A stretch of 41,156 nt of DNA from CAWBCI01 sp963787195. Lineage in GTDB: Bacteria; Bacteroidota; Bacteroidia; Bacteroidales; JAGOPY01. The translations under genes were made by a program, and so were the position numbers. Shown here one piece after another: positions 8,413-17,282 of the stretch (position 1 is its first letter; every line of letters begins with the position of its first letter). The stretch spans positions 1-41,156 of the forward strand of contig CAWBCI010000066.1 in NCBI GenBank assembly GCA_963787195.1, read 5' to 3'. The notes under the pieces were generated by a model. It did not search any database and had not been told where the DNA came from. It worked only from the letters and a program-made list of their open reading frames with translations.

Positions 8413-9414
8413 TTAATTTTTGGGATCGTAGGCCCATTTCAGCAAAATAGCTCCCCAGGTGAATCCCCCGCCGAAAGCGGAAAGCACCAGGTTGTCACCC
8501 TTCCTGAGCTTATTTTCCCATTCCCAAAGGCAGAGGGGAATTGTTGCGGAGGTAGTGTTCCCATAGCGTTCTATATTGATCATCACCTTATCTTTCGCAA
8601 GTCCCATGCGGCGCGCGGTCGCATCAATGATGCGCAGGTTGGCCTGGTGGGGAACCAGGTAAGCAATATCTTCCGATTTAAGATTATTCTTTTCCATAAT
8701 CTCAACCGAAACATCTGCCATCCCGATCACGGCGAATTTGAAAACAGCCTGACCTTCCTGATATATAAAGTGTTCTTTCTGGTCAATAGTCTCCTGGGAT
8801 GCCGGCTTGACAGCCCCGCCACCTTTCTGATAAAGATGTTTGCGCCCCGAACCATCAGATTTCAGGATGGCATCCATAAGCCCTACTTCTTCGGTTGTAG
8901 GCTCCAAAAGTACGGCGCCTGCTCCGTCACCGAATAGTATACATGTGGTCCGATCAGTATAATCAACCATCATCGACATTTTCTCGGCGCCCACAACGAT
9001 CACTTTCTTATGGGTACCGCTTTCAATAAATTTTGCTGCAGCCTGCAAAGCATAAAGAAAACCTGAGCATGCTGCATTTATATCAAAACTCCAGGCGTTC
9101 TTAATGCCGGATTTATCAGCAATAATATTGGCAGTCGCCGGAAAAGCATAGTCAGGTGTAACGGTGGCACAGATGAGCAATTCGATATCCTCGGGACGGG
9201 TGCCGGTTTTTTCCAGAAGGGCTTTCACAGCAGGGACGGCTATATCCGATGTCCCTTTTCCGGGTTCCCGCATGATCCTTCTTTCCCTGATGCCGGTACG
9301 CGACATAATCCACTCGTCGCTCGTATCGACCATCTTTTCAAGTTCAGCATTACTAAGCACATAATCAGGTACCCAACCCTGAATTCCGGTTATAGCAGCT
9401 CTGATTTTTTCCAT
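8413..9414 (-). CDS. fabH: Beta-ketoacyl-ACP synthase III (FabH)
   Basis: Starts fatty-acid synthesis by condensing acyl-CoA with malonyl-ACP. The 333-residue protein has the Cys-His-Asn triad: Cys116 in NAACSGFLYAL, His256 in VPHQANLRIID and Asn286 in ERYGNTTSATIPL, plus the C-terminal FGGGFTWGAILL. Length and motifs are standard. It lies 11 nt downstream of plsX as the last gene of a yceD-rpmF-plsX-fabH operon, a widely conserved order linking membrane lipid synthesis with ribosome assembly. Confidence 0.97.
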   Translation of the reverse strand: MEKIRAAITGIQGWVPDYVLSNAELEKMVDTSDEWIMSRTGIRERRIMREPGKGTSDIAVPAVKALLEKTGTRPEDIELLICATVTPDYAFPATANIIADKSGIKNAWSFDINAACSGFLYALQAAAKFIESGTHKKVIVVGAEKMSMMVDYTDRTTCILFGDGAGAVLLEPTTEEVGLMDAILKSDGSGRKHLYQKGGGAVKPASQETIDQKEHFIYQEGQAVFKFAVIGMADVSVEIMEKNNLKSEDIAYLVPHQANLRIIDATARRMGLAKDKVMINIERYGNTTSATIPLCLWEWENKLRKGDNLVLSAFGGGFTWGAILLKWAYDPKN

Positions 9415-9425
9415 ACCTTCAACAA

Positions 9426-10388
9426 TTAGTCTTTATTATTAATCGAGTATTTAAGGAGGGCTTTCTGAATTTTACCCGGAAGTTCTACGTTATAGACAGC
9501 TCTTGCCTGCAATATCATATTCCTGAATGCAATATCATTGGATATGCCATGTCCGAGTAATACGGGGGAATTTACTCCCAGAAGAGGCGTCCCACCGTAA
9601 TTTTCATAATTCATGCGGTCTATAAAATCATCATTCAGATTTCGTTTGACAAGCATGCGATAAAAGGACTCTACAAGTTTCAAAACAACGTTTCCGGTGA
9701 ACCCGTCACAAACTATGACATCGGCTTTGTCTTTGAAAAGGTCCCTGCTTTCAACATTTCCCACGAAATTAAAATCCCGGGAATCTTTCATCAGGTGATA
9801 GGTCGACTGACTGAGCAGGTTACCTTTTTCTTCTTCTTCCCCAATATTCAAAAGGGCCACTCTTGGCTTTTCCAGCTTGAATATATTTTCTGCATAAATG
9901 GAGCCCAGTATCCCGAACTGATACATTACATCCGGCTTGGCATCAGGGTTAGTCCCGACATCAAGCATAATCACTACTCTTCCATTTTCTTTGGGGATGA
10001 TAGCTGCGGTTGCAGGACGTATTATTCCCTGGCTTACATTCACGCTATATATGGATCCAACCACCATGGCGCCACTGTTTCCGGCGCTTGCAAAGGCATC
10101 AATCTGTCCCTTTTTAAGCAGTTGGAAACCAACGCTGATACTGGAATGAGGTTTTTGAATGAATGCTTTGGTGGGATGTTCAGCCATGCCAATTACATCC
10201 GGGGCATGTTCAATGATAAAATCATCGGGAGAGGCTCCTGCATCTGCCAATTCCTGCAATATCAAATCACGGGGACCCAGCAGAACGATTTGATCTGAAG
10301 CGGGGAATTCCCGAAGCGCCGAAATGGCACCAGCAATAGGAGCCTTGGGTGCAAGGTCACCTCCCATAACATCCAGACCAACTTTCAT
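9426..10388 (-). CDS. plsX: Phosphate acyltransferase PlsX
   Basis: Makes acyl-phosphate from acyl-ACP for phosphatidic acid synthesis with PlsY. The 320-residue product shows the family start GLDVMGGDLAPKAPIAGA, then EHPTKAFIQKPHSSISVG, FASAGNSGAMVVGS and CDGFTGNVVLKLVES. It sits between rpmF and fabH on the same strand with short gaps. Confidence 0.96.
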   Translation of the reverse strand: MKVGLDVMGGDLAPKAPIAGAISALREFPASDQIVLLGPRDLILQELADAGASPDDFIIEHAPDVIGMAEHPTKAFIQKPHSSISVGFQLLKKGQIDAFASAGNSGAMVVGSIYSVNVSQGIIRPATAAIIPKENGRVVIMLDVGTNPDAKPDVMYQFGILGSIYAENIFKLEKPRVALLNIGEEEEKGNLLSQSTYHLMKDSRDFNFVGNVESRDLFKDKADVIVCDGFTGNVVLKLVESFYRMLVKRNLNDDFIDRMNYENYGGTPLLGVNSPVLLGHGISNDIAFRNMILQARAVYNVELPGKIQKALLKYSINNKD

Positions 10389-10418
10389 CAGGTGTAAACC
10401 TTGATTTTCTTGTAAATA

Positions 10419-10607
10419 CTAAACTTCGGCTTTTGTTAAAACCAACTTGCCTTTATAATAAAGGTCCCCATCAACATAATATGCACGATGAAATACATGC
10501 ACGGTTCCGGTGACAGGACAAGTGGCAAGGGTTGGGCGGGATGCTTTGTAATGCGTCCTTCTCTTATCCCTTCTCGTTTTTGAGTGTTTTCTTTTCGGGT
10601 GCGGCAT
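10419..10607 (-). CDS. rpmF: 50S ribosomal protein L32
   Basis: A 62-residue basic protein starting MPHPKRKHSKTRRDKRRTHY, the classic L32 N-terminus. Only one cysteine remains of the four of zinc-ribbon L32 (TCPVTG...HRAYYV), so this is a zinc-independent form, as in several Bacteroidota. It lies between yceD and plsX, the usual place. Confidence 0.97.
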   Translation of the reverse strand: MPHPKRKHSKTRRDKRRTHYKASRPTLATCPVTGTVHVFHRAYYVDGDLYYKGKLVLTKAEV

Positions 10608-10635
10608 TGCTCTAAATATTAATATTCTGTACTAA

Positions 10636-11154
10636 TTAGTTATTTTTCAATTTCCGGAGTGCTTCCCAACGGGGATCCGTCCTGCTTTCTCCTTTTTCTT
10701 CTTCCTGCGAAGCTATATATTTTAAAATATCCGGATTACAAAGGCTATTCCCCTTATCGTCCTCTCCATGCACTTTTTTAAAGGGTATCAGCAGATTAAT
10801 ATATTCATATATATACTGGCTCAGATCTATCTCATGATCTTCTTCCCTGATTATAATGATGTCTTCAGACTCTTCCTCGAAGACCTCGCCGAATTTCACG
10901 ATCAATTGATCCTGACCTCCTATCTCCAGGTCAAATTCTTCCAGGCAGCGATCACAAGGTACCCTTACGCTGCCCGAAATATCGAAACGGAATAAAAGCA
11001 TCCTCTGCTTTCTTTCCATCTCCACATTCACCCTGACCTTAGCCTGCTTAATCTCCGAATATTCAAAATGGTCAAAGAACTTCCCATCAATATCGAAGGA
11101 GTATTGATAAATCCCCGCCTTCAGGCCACTGAACGGGATTACGTATGATTTCAT
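10636..11154 (-). CDS. YceD/DUF177 family protein
   Basis: Members are encoded beside rpmF and are linked to 23S rRNA accumulation. The 172-residue protein carries the conserved CDRCLEEF motif in mid-sequence and the acidic C-terminal segment ending DPRWEALRKLKN typical of the family. I start at the ATG at 11154; a GTG nine bases earlier is possible, but AGGTGG six nt upstream of the ATG acts as a Shine-Dalgarno site. First gene of the operon, driven by the promoter at 11196-11226. Confidence 0.9.
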   Translation of the reverse strand: MKSYVIPFSGLKAGIYQYSFDIDGKFFDHFEYSEIKQAKVRVNVEMERKQRMLLFRFDISGSVRVPCDRCLEEFDLEIGGQDQLIVKFGEVFEEESEDIIIIREEDHEIDLSQYIYEYINLLIPFKKVHGEDDKGNSLCNPDILKYIASQEEEKGESRTDPRWEALRKLKNN

Positions 11155-11195
11155 GTAATCCACCTGCTATCCTCCTCAATAAAAATTTTGGGGTG

Positions 11196-11226
11196 CAAAG
11201 GTATAAATTTATATTTTACTTTACAA
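11196..11226 (-). promoter_or_regulatory. Promoter of the yceD-rpmF-plsX-fabH operon
   Basis: On the minus strand TTG (11226-11224), a 20-nt spacer, then TACCTTTG (11203-11196): a full match to the Bacteroidota vegetative promoter. The AGGAGG at about 11177-11172 lies in the leader. Confidence 0.75.
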
Positions 11227-11350
11227 ATATTACTTCTAAATGCTTTTTAGATTAAGTTTCAGTATTTGGGTGAATGTTTGCCTGATACAGGGATACTTGA
11301 AAAGCAAATCCGGACTTATTAAGAATAATGAATTAAATCTTATAATATTA

Positions 11351-11381
11351 TTGTGAAAGAATTAACAAAAGTCTAATTTTG
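11351..11381 (+). promoter_or_regulatory. Promoter of the proline dehydrogenase gene
   Basis: TTG (11351-11353), 20-nt spacer, TAATTTTG (11374-11381). Start codon is 62 nt downstream. Confidence 0.7.
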
Positions 11382-11442
11382 CAAGGTGTTTTTTGAAAAT
11401 GCTAATAAGAAACAAAAGTTTTATAACTAAAAGATTACTGAG

Positions 11443-12354
11443 ATGTTCAATAAGATGATTGCAGCTATGCTGCCCTATATGCCGGCGAGTTTGGTCTGGA
11501 TATTTTCAAAAAGATATATTGCCGGTAAGAAAATCGAGGATGCTATCCGTGTATCCCGTGAATTGAACTCTGAGGGCATCAGGATCACTGTTGACCTCCT
11601 GGGTGAATTCATCACCAAACTTGAAGAAGCAGAGCAGAATAAGATTGAGTACCTTGATATAATCGAAACTTTTCAAAAAGAGAAGATCGATGGAAATTAT
11701 TCTTTAAAGCCAACTATGTTCGGACTTCTCCTTGATGAGGAAGTTTGTTACAGGAATATTCGTGAGATTGTTCAAAAGGCCGCTTCTTACAATAATTTTG
11801 TAAGAATTGACATGGAAGATTCGCAATGTGTGGATATGGAAATAGCATTGTTCCGGAAACTGAAAGCTGAATTTCCGGCAAACGTAGGGCTTGTAGTCCA
11901 GGCATATCTGAAACGCACCCTTTCGGATCTTCAGAAGATGATGGATATGAATACCGATGAAATCCCTGTGAATTACAGGCTTTGCAAAGGTATATATGTT
12001 GAACCGGCTAAGATTGCTTACAAGAAATACCTTGAAATCAATGAGCATTTCCTGGAAGATCTTGAATACCTCTTGAAGAATAAAGTATACCCAGGAATTG
12101 CCACCCATGATAAGAACCTGGTTGAGGGTGCTTATAAACTGATCGAAAAATATAATGTTCCAAAGAATATGTATGAATTCCAGATGCTTTACGGGGTAAC
12201 TCCCGATCTCCGGAAATCTGTAGTCGAAAATGGACATAATATGAGGGTTTACGTACCATTTGGTGAAAAATGGTTTGCTTATTCAACCCGCCGGCTGAAA
12301 GAAAACCCGAAAATGGCTATGCTCATCATCAAGGCTTTGTTTGTCAGGGGATAA
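11443..12354 (+). CDS. Proline dehydrogenase family protein
   Basis: FAD enzyme oxidising proline to pyrroline-5-carboxylate and passing electrons to the quinone pool. The 303-residue protein has the PRODH barrel motifs: VRIDMEDSQCVD, LCKGIYVEPAKIAYKK, GIATHDKNLVEGAY, YEFQMLYGV and the C-terminal RVYVPFGEKWFAYSTRRLKEN that contacts substrate and flavin. It is a stand-alone PRODH; no P5C dehydrogenase lies alongside. It is monocistronic between two promoters. Confidence 0.9.
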   Translation: MFNKMIAAMLPYMPASLVWIFSKRYIAGKKIEDAIRVSRELNSEGIRITVDLLGEFITKLEEAEQNKIEYLDIIETFQKEKIDGNYSLKPTMFGLLLDEEVCYRNIREIVQKAASYNNFVRIDMEDSQCVDMEIALFRKLKAEFPANVGLVVQAYLKRTLSDLQKMMDMNTDEIPVNYRLCKGIYVEPAKIAYKKYLEINEHFLEDLEYLLKNKVYPGIATHDKNLVEGAYKLIEKYNVPKNMYEFQMLYGVTPDLRKSVVENGHNMRVYVPFGEKWFAYSTRRLKENPKMAMLIIKALFVRG

Positions 12355-12431
12355 TTGTGTGATTGAACGGATTAATGAGTCGCTGAGATTAATTTGTAGG
12401 AAGTAACTAGTAATTAGAATACTAAATACTG

Positions 12432-12459
12432 CTAATTACTAATTTCTAATTACTTATTA
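12432..12459. repeat. Heptamer array (consensus CTAATTA)
   Basis: Four in-phase units CTAATTA, CTAATTT, CTAATTA and CTTATTA, with a related CTAAATA ten bases upstream. It begins 77 nt after the proline dehydrogenase stop. Confidence 0.7.
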
Positions 12460-12543
12460 CTTGCCGGCAAAACCCCACCCTAAGTATCTCTAAGCCATAT
12501 CCGCCGGAATCTCCGGTACTTCAGCTTATTTTAACTTAACCGC

Positions 12544-12573
12544 TTGGTATTTACCATTCTTGTCTTATCTTTG
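12544..12573 (+). promoter_or_regulatory. Promoter of atpDC
   Basis: TTG (12544-12546), 19-nt spacer, TATCTTTG (12566-12573), then GCGCAAAATTTCAAAA before the ATG at 12594. The initial region closely matches that downstream of the atpB promoter. Confidence 0.8.
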
Positions 12574-12593
12574 CGCAAAATTTCAAAAGCCTT

Positions 12594-14105
12594 ATGAAGA
12601 AGCGGACAACAGGAAGAATTGCCCAGATTATAGGACCAGTAGTGGATGTCACTTTTGATGATGAATCCTCACTTCCTAAGATTTACGATGCTATGGAAGT
12701 CAAGAACGAAGCTGGAGAAGTCATCGTTCTTGAATGTCAGCAGGATATAGGTGAAAGTACAGTCCGGACAATTGCTATGGACTCAACCGATGGACTGAGA
12801 AGAGGTTTGGAGGTCATTTCAACCGGATCTCCCATATCTATGCCGGCTTCGGAGGATATCCGCGGAAGGCTTTTTAATGTGATAGGAGACCCTATTGACG
12901 GACTTGGGCCAGTATCCAGGGAAGTTTCCTATCCTATCCATCGTGATCCGCCCCTGTTTGAAAACCTCACTACACAAAGCGAAGTTCTCTACACAGGGAT
13001 AAAGGTAATTGACCTTATTGAGCCTTATGCCAAAGGTGGAAAAATCGGTCTCTTCGGAGGTGCCGGTGTTGGCAAAACGGTCATCATCATGGAACTTATC
13101 AATAATATCGCTAAAGTTTATTCAGGTCTTTCGGTATTTGGCGGTGTGGGGGAAAGAACCCGTGAAGGGAATGACCTTCTTAGGGAGATGATCGAATCAG
13201 GCGTTATACGCTACGGTGAAGAATTTCTGAAGAACATGGAAGCCGGCGGATGGGATATTAGTAAAGTTGACCATAAAGCACTGAAAGAATCAAATATTAC
13301 ACTGGTTTTCGGACAGATGAATGAACCTCCGGGTGCGCGTGCAAGAGTAGCACTATCCGGACTTACATTAGCAGAATACTTCCGTGACGGGGATGAAAAA
13401 TCAGGTGGGAGGGACATACTCTTTTTTATCGATAATATTTTCCGTTTCACACAGGCCGGTTCTGAGGTGTCAGCCTTGCTGGGCCGTATGCCATCAGCGG
13501 TTGGTTACCAGCCAACTTTGGCCACTGAGATGGGAATGATGCAGGAGAGGATAACTTCTACAAAACGCGGATCGATCACTTCAGTTCAGGCGGTTTATGT
13601 ACCTGCTGACGACCTTACCGATCCGGCACCGGCAACGACTTTTGCCCACCTGGATGCGACCACTGTTTTGGATCGTAAGATTTTTGAAATCGGGATATAT
13701 CCGGCCGTTGACCCATTAAATTCCACATCCCGTATTCTGACGCCAGAGATAGTGGGAGAAGACCATTATCGTACGGCACAAAGAGTGAAAGAAATACTGC
13801 AACGCTATAAGGAATTGCAGGACATCATCGCTATCCTGGGTATGGATGAACTTTCAGATGAAGATAAACAAATTGTCCTCAGGGCCCGGCGTGTGCAGCG
13901 CTTCCTGTCACAACCCTTTCATGTCGCCGAACAGTTTACCGGATTGCCCGGTACTATTGTGAACATTGAAGATACTATCAAAGGCTTTAAAATGATCATG
14001 GATGGTGAAGTGGATGAATATCCTGAAGCAGCCTTTAACCTTGTCGGAACGATTGAGGAAGCTATTGAGAAAGGCAGGAAACTGCTGGAAGAAAACCGGG
14101 AATAA
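12594..14105 (+). CDS. atpD: F1Fo ATP synthase subunit beta
   Basis: Catalytic F1 subunit. The 503-residue protein has the Walker A loop GGAGVGKT (155-162), GERTREGNDL, the Walker B region DILFFIDNIFRFTQAGSEVS, MPSAVGYQPTLATEMG and the C-terminal FHVAEQFTG. It is the first gene of the atpDC unit, 65 nt before atpC. The remaining subunits are encoded from 19231 on, so the operon is split. Confidence 0.98.
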   Translation: MKKRTTGRIAQIIGPVVDVTFDDESSLPKIYDAMEVKNEAGEVIVLECQQDIGESTVRTIAMDSTDGLRRGLEVISTGSPISMPASEDIRGRLFNVIGDPIDGLGPVSREVSYPIHRDPPLFENLTTQSEVLYTGIKVIDLIEPYAKGGKIGLFGGAGVGKTVIIMELINNIAKVYSGLSVFGGVGERTREGNDLLREMIESGVIRYGEEFLKNMEAGGWDISKVDHKALKESNITLVFGQMNEPPGARARVALSGLTLAEYFRDGDEKSGGRDILFFIDNIFRFTQAGSEVSALLGRMPSAVGYQPTLATEMGMMQERITSTKRGSITSVQAVYVPADDLTDPAPATTFAHLDATTVLDRKIFEIGIYPAVDPLNSTSRILTPEIVGEDHYRTAQRVKEILQRYKELQDIIAILGMDELSDEDKQIVLRARRVQRFLSQPFHVAEQFTGLPGTIVNIEDTIKGFKMIMDGEVDEYPEAAFNLVGTIEEAIEKGRKLLEENRE

Positions 14106-14142
14106 ATTCCCAGGATTTATTGTTTCAAAAGACTAAAAAGTC

Positions 14143-14160
14143 TTTAGAGTTTAGAGTTTA
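14143..14160. repeat. Short TTTAGAG heptamer run between atpD and atpC
   Basis: Two perfect TTTAGAG units and a partial third follow a small hairpin (AAGACT, AAAA loop, AGTCTT at 14129-14144). It lies in the only long gap of the atpDC unit. Confidence 0.6.
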
Positions 14161-14170
14161 AATTACAATT

Positions 14171-14407
14171 ATGAAACTTGAAATCATTACCCCGGAGAAG
14201 ACTTTATTTTCAGGTGAAGTTAACCTTGTTCAACTTCCGGGAATTGACGGTTCGTTCGAAATCCTGAACAATCATGCACCCCTGATTTCAGCCTTGAAAG
14301 CTGGTAAGATTAAAATTCAGGATATGCAGAAACAGGAGCAGTTTTTTGAAGTGAAGGGGGGAATGATTGAGGTTCTTAAGAATAAAGTTCTGATCCTTGC
14401 AGAATAA
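14171..14407 (+). CDS. atpC: F1Fo ATP synthase subunit epsilon, short form
   Basis: Central-stalk subunit. At 78 residues it covers only the N-terminal beta-sandwich (MKLEIITPEKTLFSGEVNLV, LPGIDGSFEILNNHAPLISAL, GGMIEVLKNKVLILAE). The C-terminal helical hairpin that inhibits ATP hydrolysis in E. coli is absent, as is common in Bacteroidota. Followed by a strong terminator. Confidence 0.95.
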   Translation: MKLEIITPEKTLFSGEVNLVQLPGIDGSFEILNNHAPLISALKAGKIKIQDMQKQEQFFEVKGGMIEVLKNKVLILAE

Positions 14408-14449
14408 GAGATTTGTGAATTGATTAAAACTTCTGCAATACTTTAGATA

Positions 14450-14486
14450 AAAAAATCCCGGCTTTCATTGAAAGCCGGGATTTTTT
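14450..14486. terminator. Bidirectional rho-independent terminator
   Basis: A 17-bp perfect stem (core ATCCCGGCTTTC against GAAAGCCGGGAT) with an ATT loop, flanked by an A-run on the left and a T-run on the right. It ends atpDC transcription on the plus strand and the multiheme cytochrome gene on the minus strand. Confidence 0.95.
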
Positions 14487-14508
14487 ATGATGTTTGTTAT
14501 TATTCAAC

Positions 14509-16908
14509 TTAATGTATGATCACTTTTTTGGTATAATATTTACCATTGGCGGTAACAGCTACAATATACATACCACTGTTTACGGAGAGAGTAATCATTT
14601 CTGTTCCTGAATTGCTAACCTTGCGGCTTGTAACCAGTTTTCCGCTCAAATCATAAATATTTATCTGACCGTTAACTGCAGTCACATCATCAGGGAAGGT
14701 GAAAGTCACATATACATCCCTTACTACCGAATAGACCCGGATATTTGCTTCTGAGATAACAGGAGTAGCTTTCAGATGGTCATCATCACCTCCACCAGGG
14801 TTAATATTTGTATAGCTTGTAACACAGAACTCATCAATGCTAAGTATACTTCTCTGGCGGGAATCGGTGATAACCCTGAATTTGATGTTATTGGAAGAAC
14901 TGTTGACATCATAGCTGAACTCATGCCAGCGATTATTTGAAAAATTCACCGTTGCAAGGGTAACCCAATGGCTTCCTCCTACTTTTTTCTGGAAACTGAA
15001 TTTGGCATGATGGTCCTCACTTCCACGATACCAGAATGTAACAGTCCCAACCCCGTTGAATGACAAAGTTTGCAAATAGGAAGTAGTTTCTTTCCTAAGT
15101 TGGATAGAACGTTCGCCTTCATGTGAAGATGAAGAACGTTTTACATTCCTTCCATACCAGGTTCCGCTTTGTAAATTGAGGTTTCCGGTATAATAATCAT
15201 GTGGAACACCGGATTCAAATCCTTCGCAGGTTGAATTGGCTTGCGTAAATTCGAAATCAACAGTATAGGTTAGTGTACTTACACCATTTTCAGCAGTCAC
15301 CAAAATAGAAGTCGTACCTGGAAGTGTATTTGTTGGTGTAATAGCTGCATTTGCACCCGGATTATTCGGAATGGCGCCCACTGTAGGTACTATACTTGTT
15401 CCGGCCTCCACGTAGTAAATATAGTCCAGAGTGGTGGGGCTGAAGTTGTCAATAGTTGTACCGTCCACAGTTAGATCAATGAGGGTAGCGTCATCGGATT
15501 GTGAATATTCGAAATCAACGCTATAGGTCAAGGTATTTACCCCGTTTTCGGCTGTTACCAAAATAGATGTCGTACCCGGAAGAGAGCTTGCAGGTGTAAT
15601 ATCTGCAGTTGCTCCCGGATTATTTGGGGTGGCTCCTACTGTAGGCACCTGAGTTGTTCCGGTTTCAACATAATAAACATAAGATAATGTGGTCGGACTA
15701 AAATTGCTGATGGTTGTGCCATCAACGGTCAGGTCAATGAGAGTAGCATCAGCTGAAAGATTTACAGGTGTATAACCGTGAGGGCCTGCTCCCTGAGGAA
15801 CAACACCATGGCATACTGTGCAATCATCCAAAGCTCCGGCATGGCCTTGCAAAGCTATATTCTGGACATTGTCTCTCGGATTTCCGGAAGGCAGAATTGC
15901 ATGAGGAGACCCATGACAGGCACTGCAATACAGACCGCCATGTCCTTTAGATTCCTTGAAAAGTTTGCCCGGTTCTTCGGCATAATTTGAGCCGTGACAA
16001 CTGGCAGCACCACAGGATGGTTCATCCAGCCAGGGCCTTCTTCCGTTGTGAATAGACTGTGCAACCTGGCTCAGGTTTCCATGACAGGTCTGACAGGTCA
16101 ATCCATCATCATGCATTACTCCTCTAAAACATTGGGTGTTTGGCCCCGGATGACATTTATAGCAATCATTGGTTATATTCTTATGTTTATTATGAACCAC
16201 ATAAGATAAGGGACCGGCTTCGGAATTTCCTGGCATACCAAGAGCAACATCTGCATGACATTGTGAACAAAGGATAGGTGTGTTGTTAGGATTGAATCCA
16301 CCTTCTCTTTCATGCCTGTTCAGAATGTCCTTTTCGCTTCTATGACAGCCTGCAGAAACGCAGTTTATCTCTCCGGAGACTGGCATGACTGATTGGGTGG
16401 AGGCAAGCAATTGGTCATTCCCGTCAAATAGCTCTAAAAGTGCCAGTTGATATGGATCTTCAGTAGTCAGGTTGTCGTCGGTATAAGGAGTTATAGGAAC
16501 CCCGTCTACCCAAAAGTGATTATCGGCTGCGGCCATGGTACCGGTTAATCCGGCTCCTGTTAGTCCGATGTTTTCCGGAAGATTCACTCCGAATAAGACA
16601 TCTTCATAATCCCAGAAATTTGTTTTTCCGGCAGAGTAGGTGTTTCCGGGAATGCTGTAATTCATATGTAAGCCTGAATTAACAACAGAGGGTAATGTCT
16701 GTGCATCGCCTTTCAGGACGGCTTGTGCACGGAAATTGTTGTAGGGCGGTAGTATGACAATACTGTCAAAATCCTTGTTTGCACAATGCATACCAAGGTC
16801 ATTCCAACCTAGAATAACATAAGTGTTTTCCATTGGTGGTAGAAAGCCTGTAAGGAAAATCGGCGGAATTACGAGCGCGAGTAGAATAAGTAAGTAGTTT
16901 TTCTTCAT
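14509..16908 (-). CDS. T9SS-sorted multiheme c-type cytochrome with cadherin-like repeats
   Basis: A 799-residue exported redox protein. Order: signal peptide (1-21); a beta domain opening YVILGWNDLGMHC (residues 30-180); a heme region with five CXXCH (214, 249, 272, 328, 363) and two CX4CH (183, 299) motifs, so up to seven hemes; two cadherin-like beta-sandwich repeats (387-467 and 473-553) almost identical to each other (DATLIDLTVDGTTI); a lectin-like jelly-roll (about 560-698); and a T9SS sorting domain (718-799, ending MYIVAVTANGKYYTKKVIIH). The last implies secretion to the surface or medium. AGGAG lies 8 nt before the start codon. The gene faces away from both atp blocks and lies between them. 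Extracellular electron transfer is my inference. Confidence 0.85.
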   Translation of the reverse strand: MKKNYLLILLALVIPPIFLTGFLPPMENTYVILGWNDLGMHCANKDFDSIVILPPYNNFRAQAVLKGDAQTLPSVVNSGLHMNYSIPGNTYSAGKTNFWDYEDVLFGVNLPENIGLTGAGLTGTMAAADNHFWVDGVPITPYTDDNLTTEDPYQLALLELFDGNDQLLASTQSVMPVSGEINCVSAGCHRSEKDILNRHEREGGFNPNNTPILCSQCHADVALGMPGNSEAGPLSYVVHNKHKNITNDCYKCHPGPNTQCFRGVMHDDGLTCQTCHGNLSQVAQSIHNGRRPWLDEPSCGAASCHGSNYAEEPGKLFKESKGHGGLYCSACHGSPHAILPSGNPRDNVQNIALQGHAGALDDCTVCHGVVPQGAGPHGYTPVNLSADATLIDLTVDGTTISNFSPTTLSYVYYVETGTTQVPTVGATPNNPGATADITPASSLPGTTSILVTAENGVNTLTYSVDFEYSQSDDATLIDLTVDGTTIDNFSPTTLDYIYYVEAGTSIVPTVGAIPNNPGANAAITPTNTLPGTTSILVTAENGVSTLTYTVDFEFTQANSTCEGFESGVPHDYYTGNLNLQSGTWYGRNVKRSSSSHEGERSIQLRKETTSYLQTLSFNGVGTVTFWYRGSEDHHAKFSFQKKVGGSHWVTLATVNFSNNRWHEFSYDVNSSSNNIKFRVITDSRQRSILSIDEFCVTSYTNINPGGGDDDHLKATPVISEANIRVYSVVRDVYVTFTFPDDVTAVNGQINIYDLSGKLVTSRKVSNSGTEMITLSVNSGMYIVAVTANGKYYTKKVIIH

Positions 16909-17282
16909 AGTAGATCTCCTTTTTTTTTAGATTGTAATTAGGGTTAATGTAGTTTAATTGGGAAAATCTAATATGGTAATATCTACATTGATAAATATGT
17001 AGAAATAGATATATGAAAGACTAGCATTTGAGGATTATAAAAGACAATATAACAGATTAATAAAAACTAATTTATAATGAATAAAAATTATATGGAAAGG
17101 CCAAATTAGGATTAAGCTCATCAAAAAATTCAAATATTCCTAAAGAAATCCAAATCACTCGCCGGAATATTTTTATATTTCCGCATACTTCTTCTTCCCA
17201 ATATTGCATTTGTGCTTTCCATTTCTTATATTTGAAGAGACCAAGCTATATTTATAGAAACCAAACTTCAAAATCACACATT
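16909..17282. other. AT-rich divergent intergenic region
   Basis: Over 370 bases without a gene between the cytochrome (minus) and a small plus-strand gene. It contains the cytochrome Shine-Dalgarno site (16911-16920) and, at the right end, a full promoter for the small gene. No riboswitch-like structure was recognised. Confidence 0.55.
17204..17234 (+). promoter_or_regulatory. Promoter of the small beta-rich protein gene
   Basis: TTG (17204-17206), 20-nt spacer, TATATTTG (17227-17234). It rules out the TTG at 17232 as start codon because that lies inside the -7 element. Confidence 0.75.

Larger units (their letters stand above)
12355..12593. other. Intergenic region upstream of atpD
   Basis: Holds a CTAATTA heptamer array, a short GC-containing stretch with CCGGAATCTCCGG (12504-12516, a small palindrome) and the atpD promoter. 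No gene. Confidence 0.6.
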
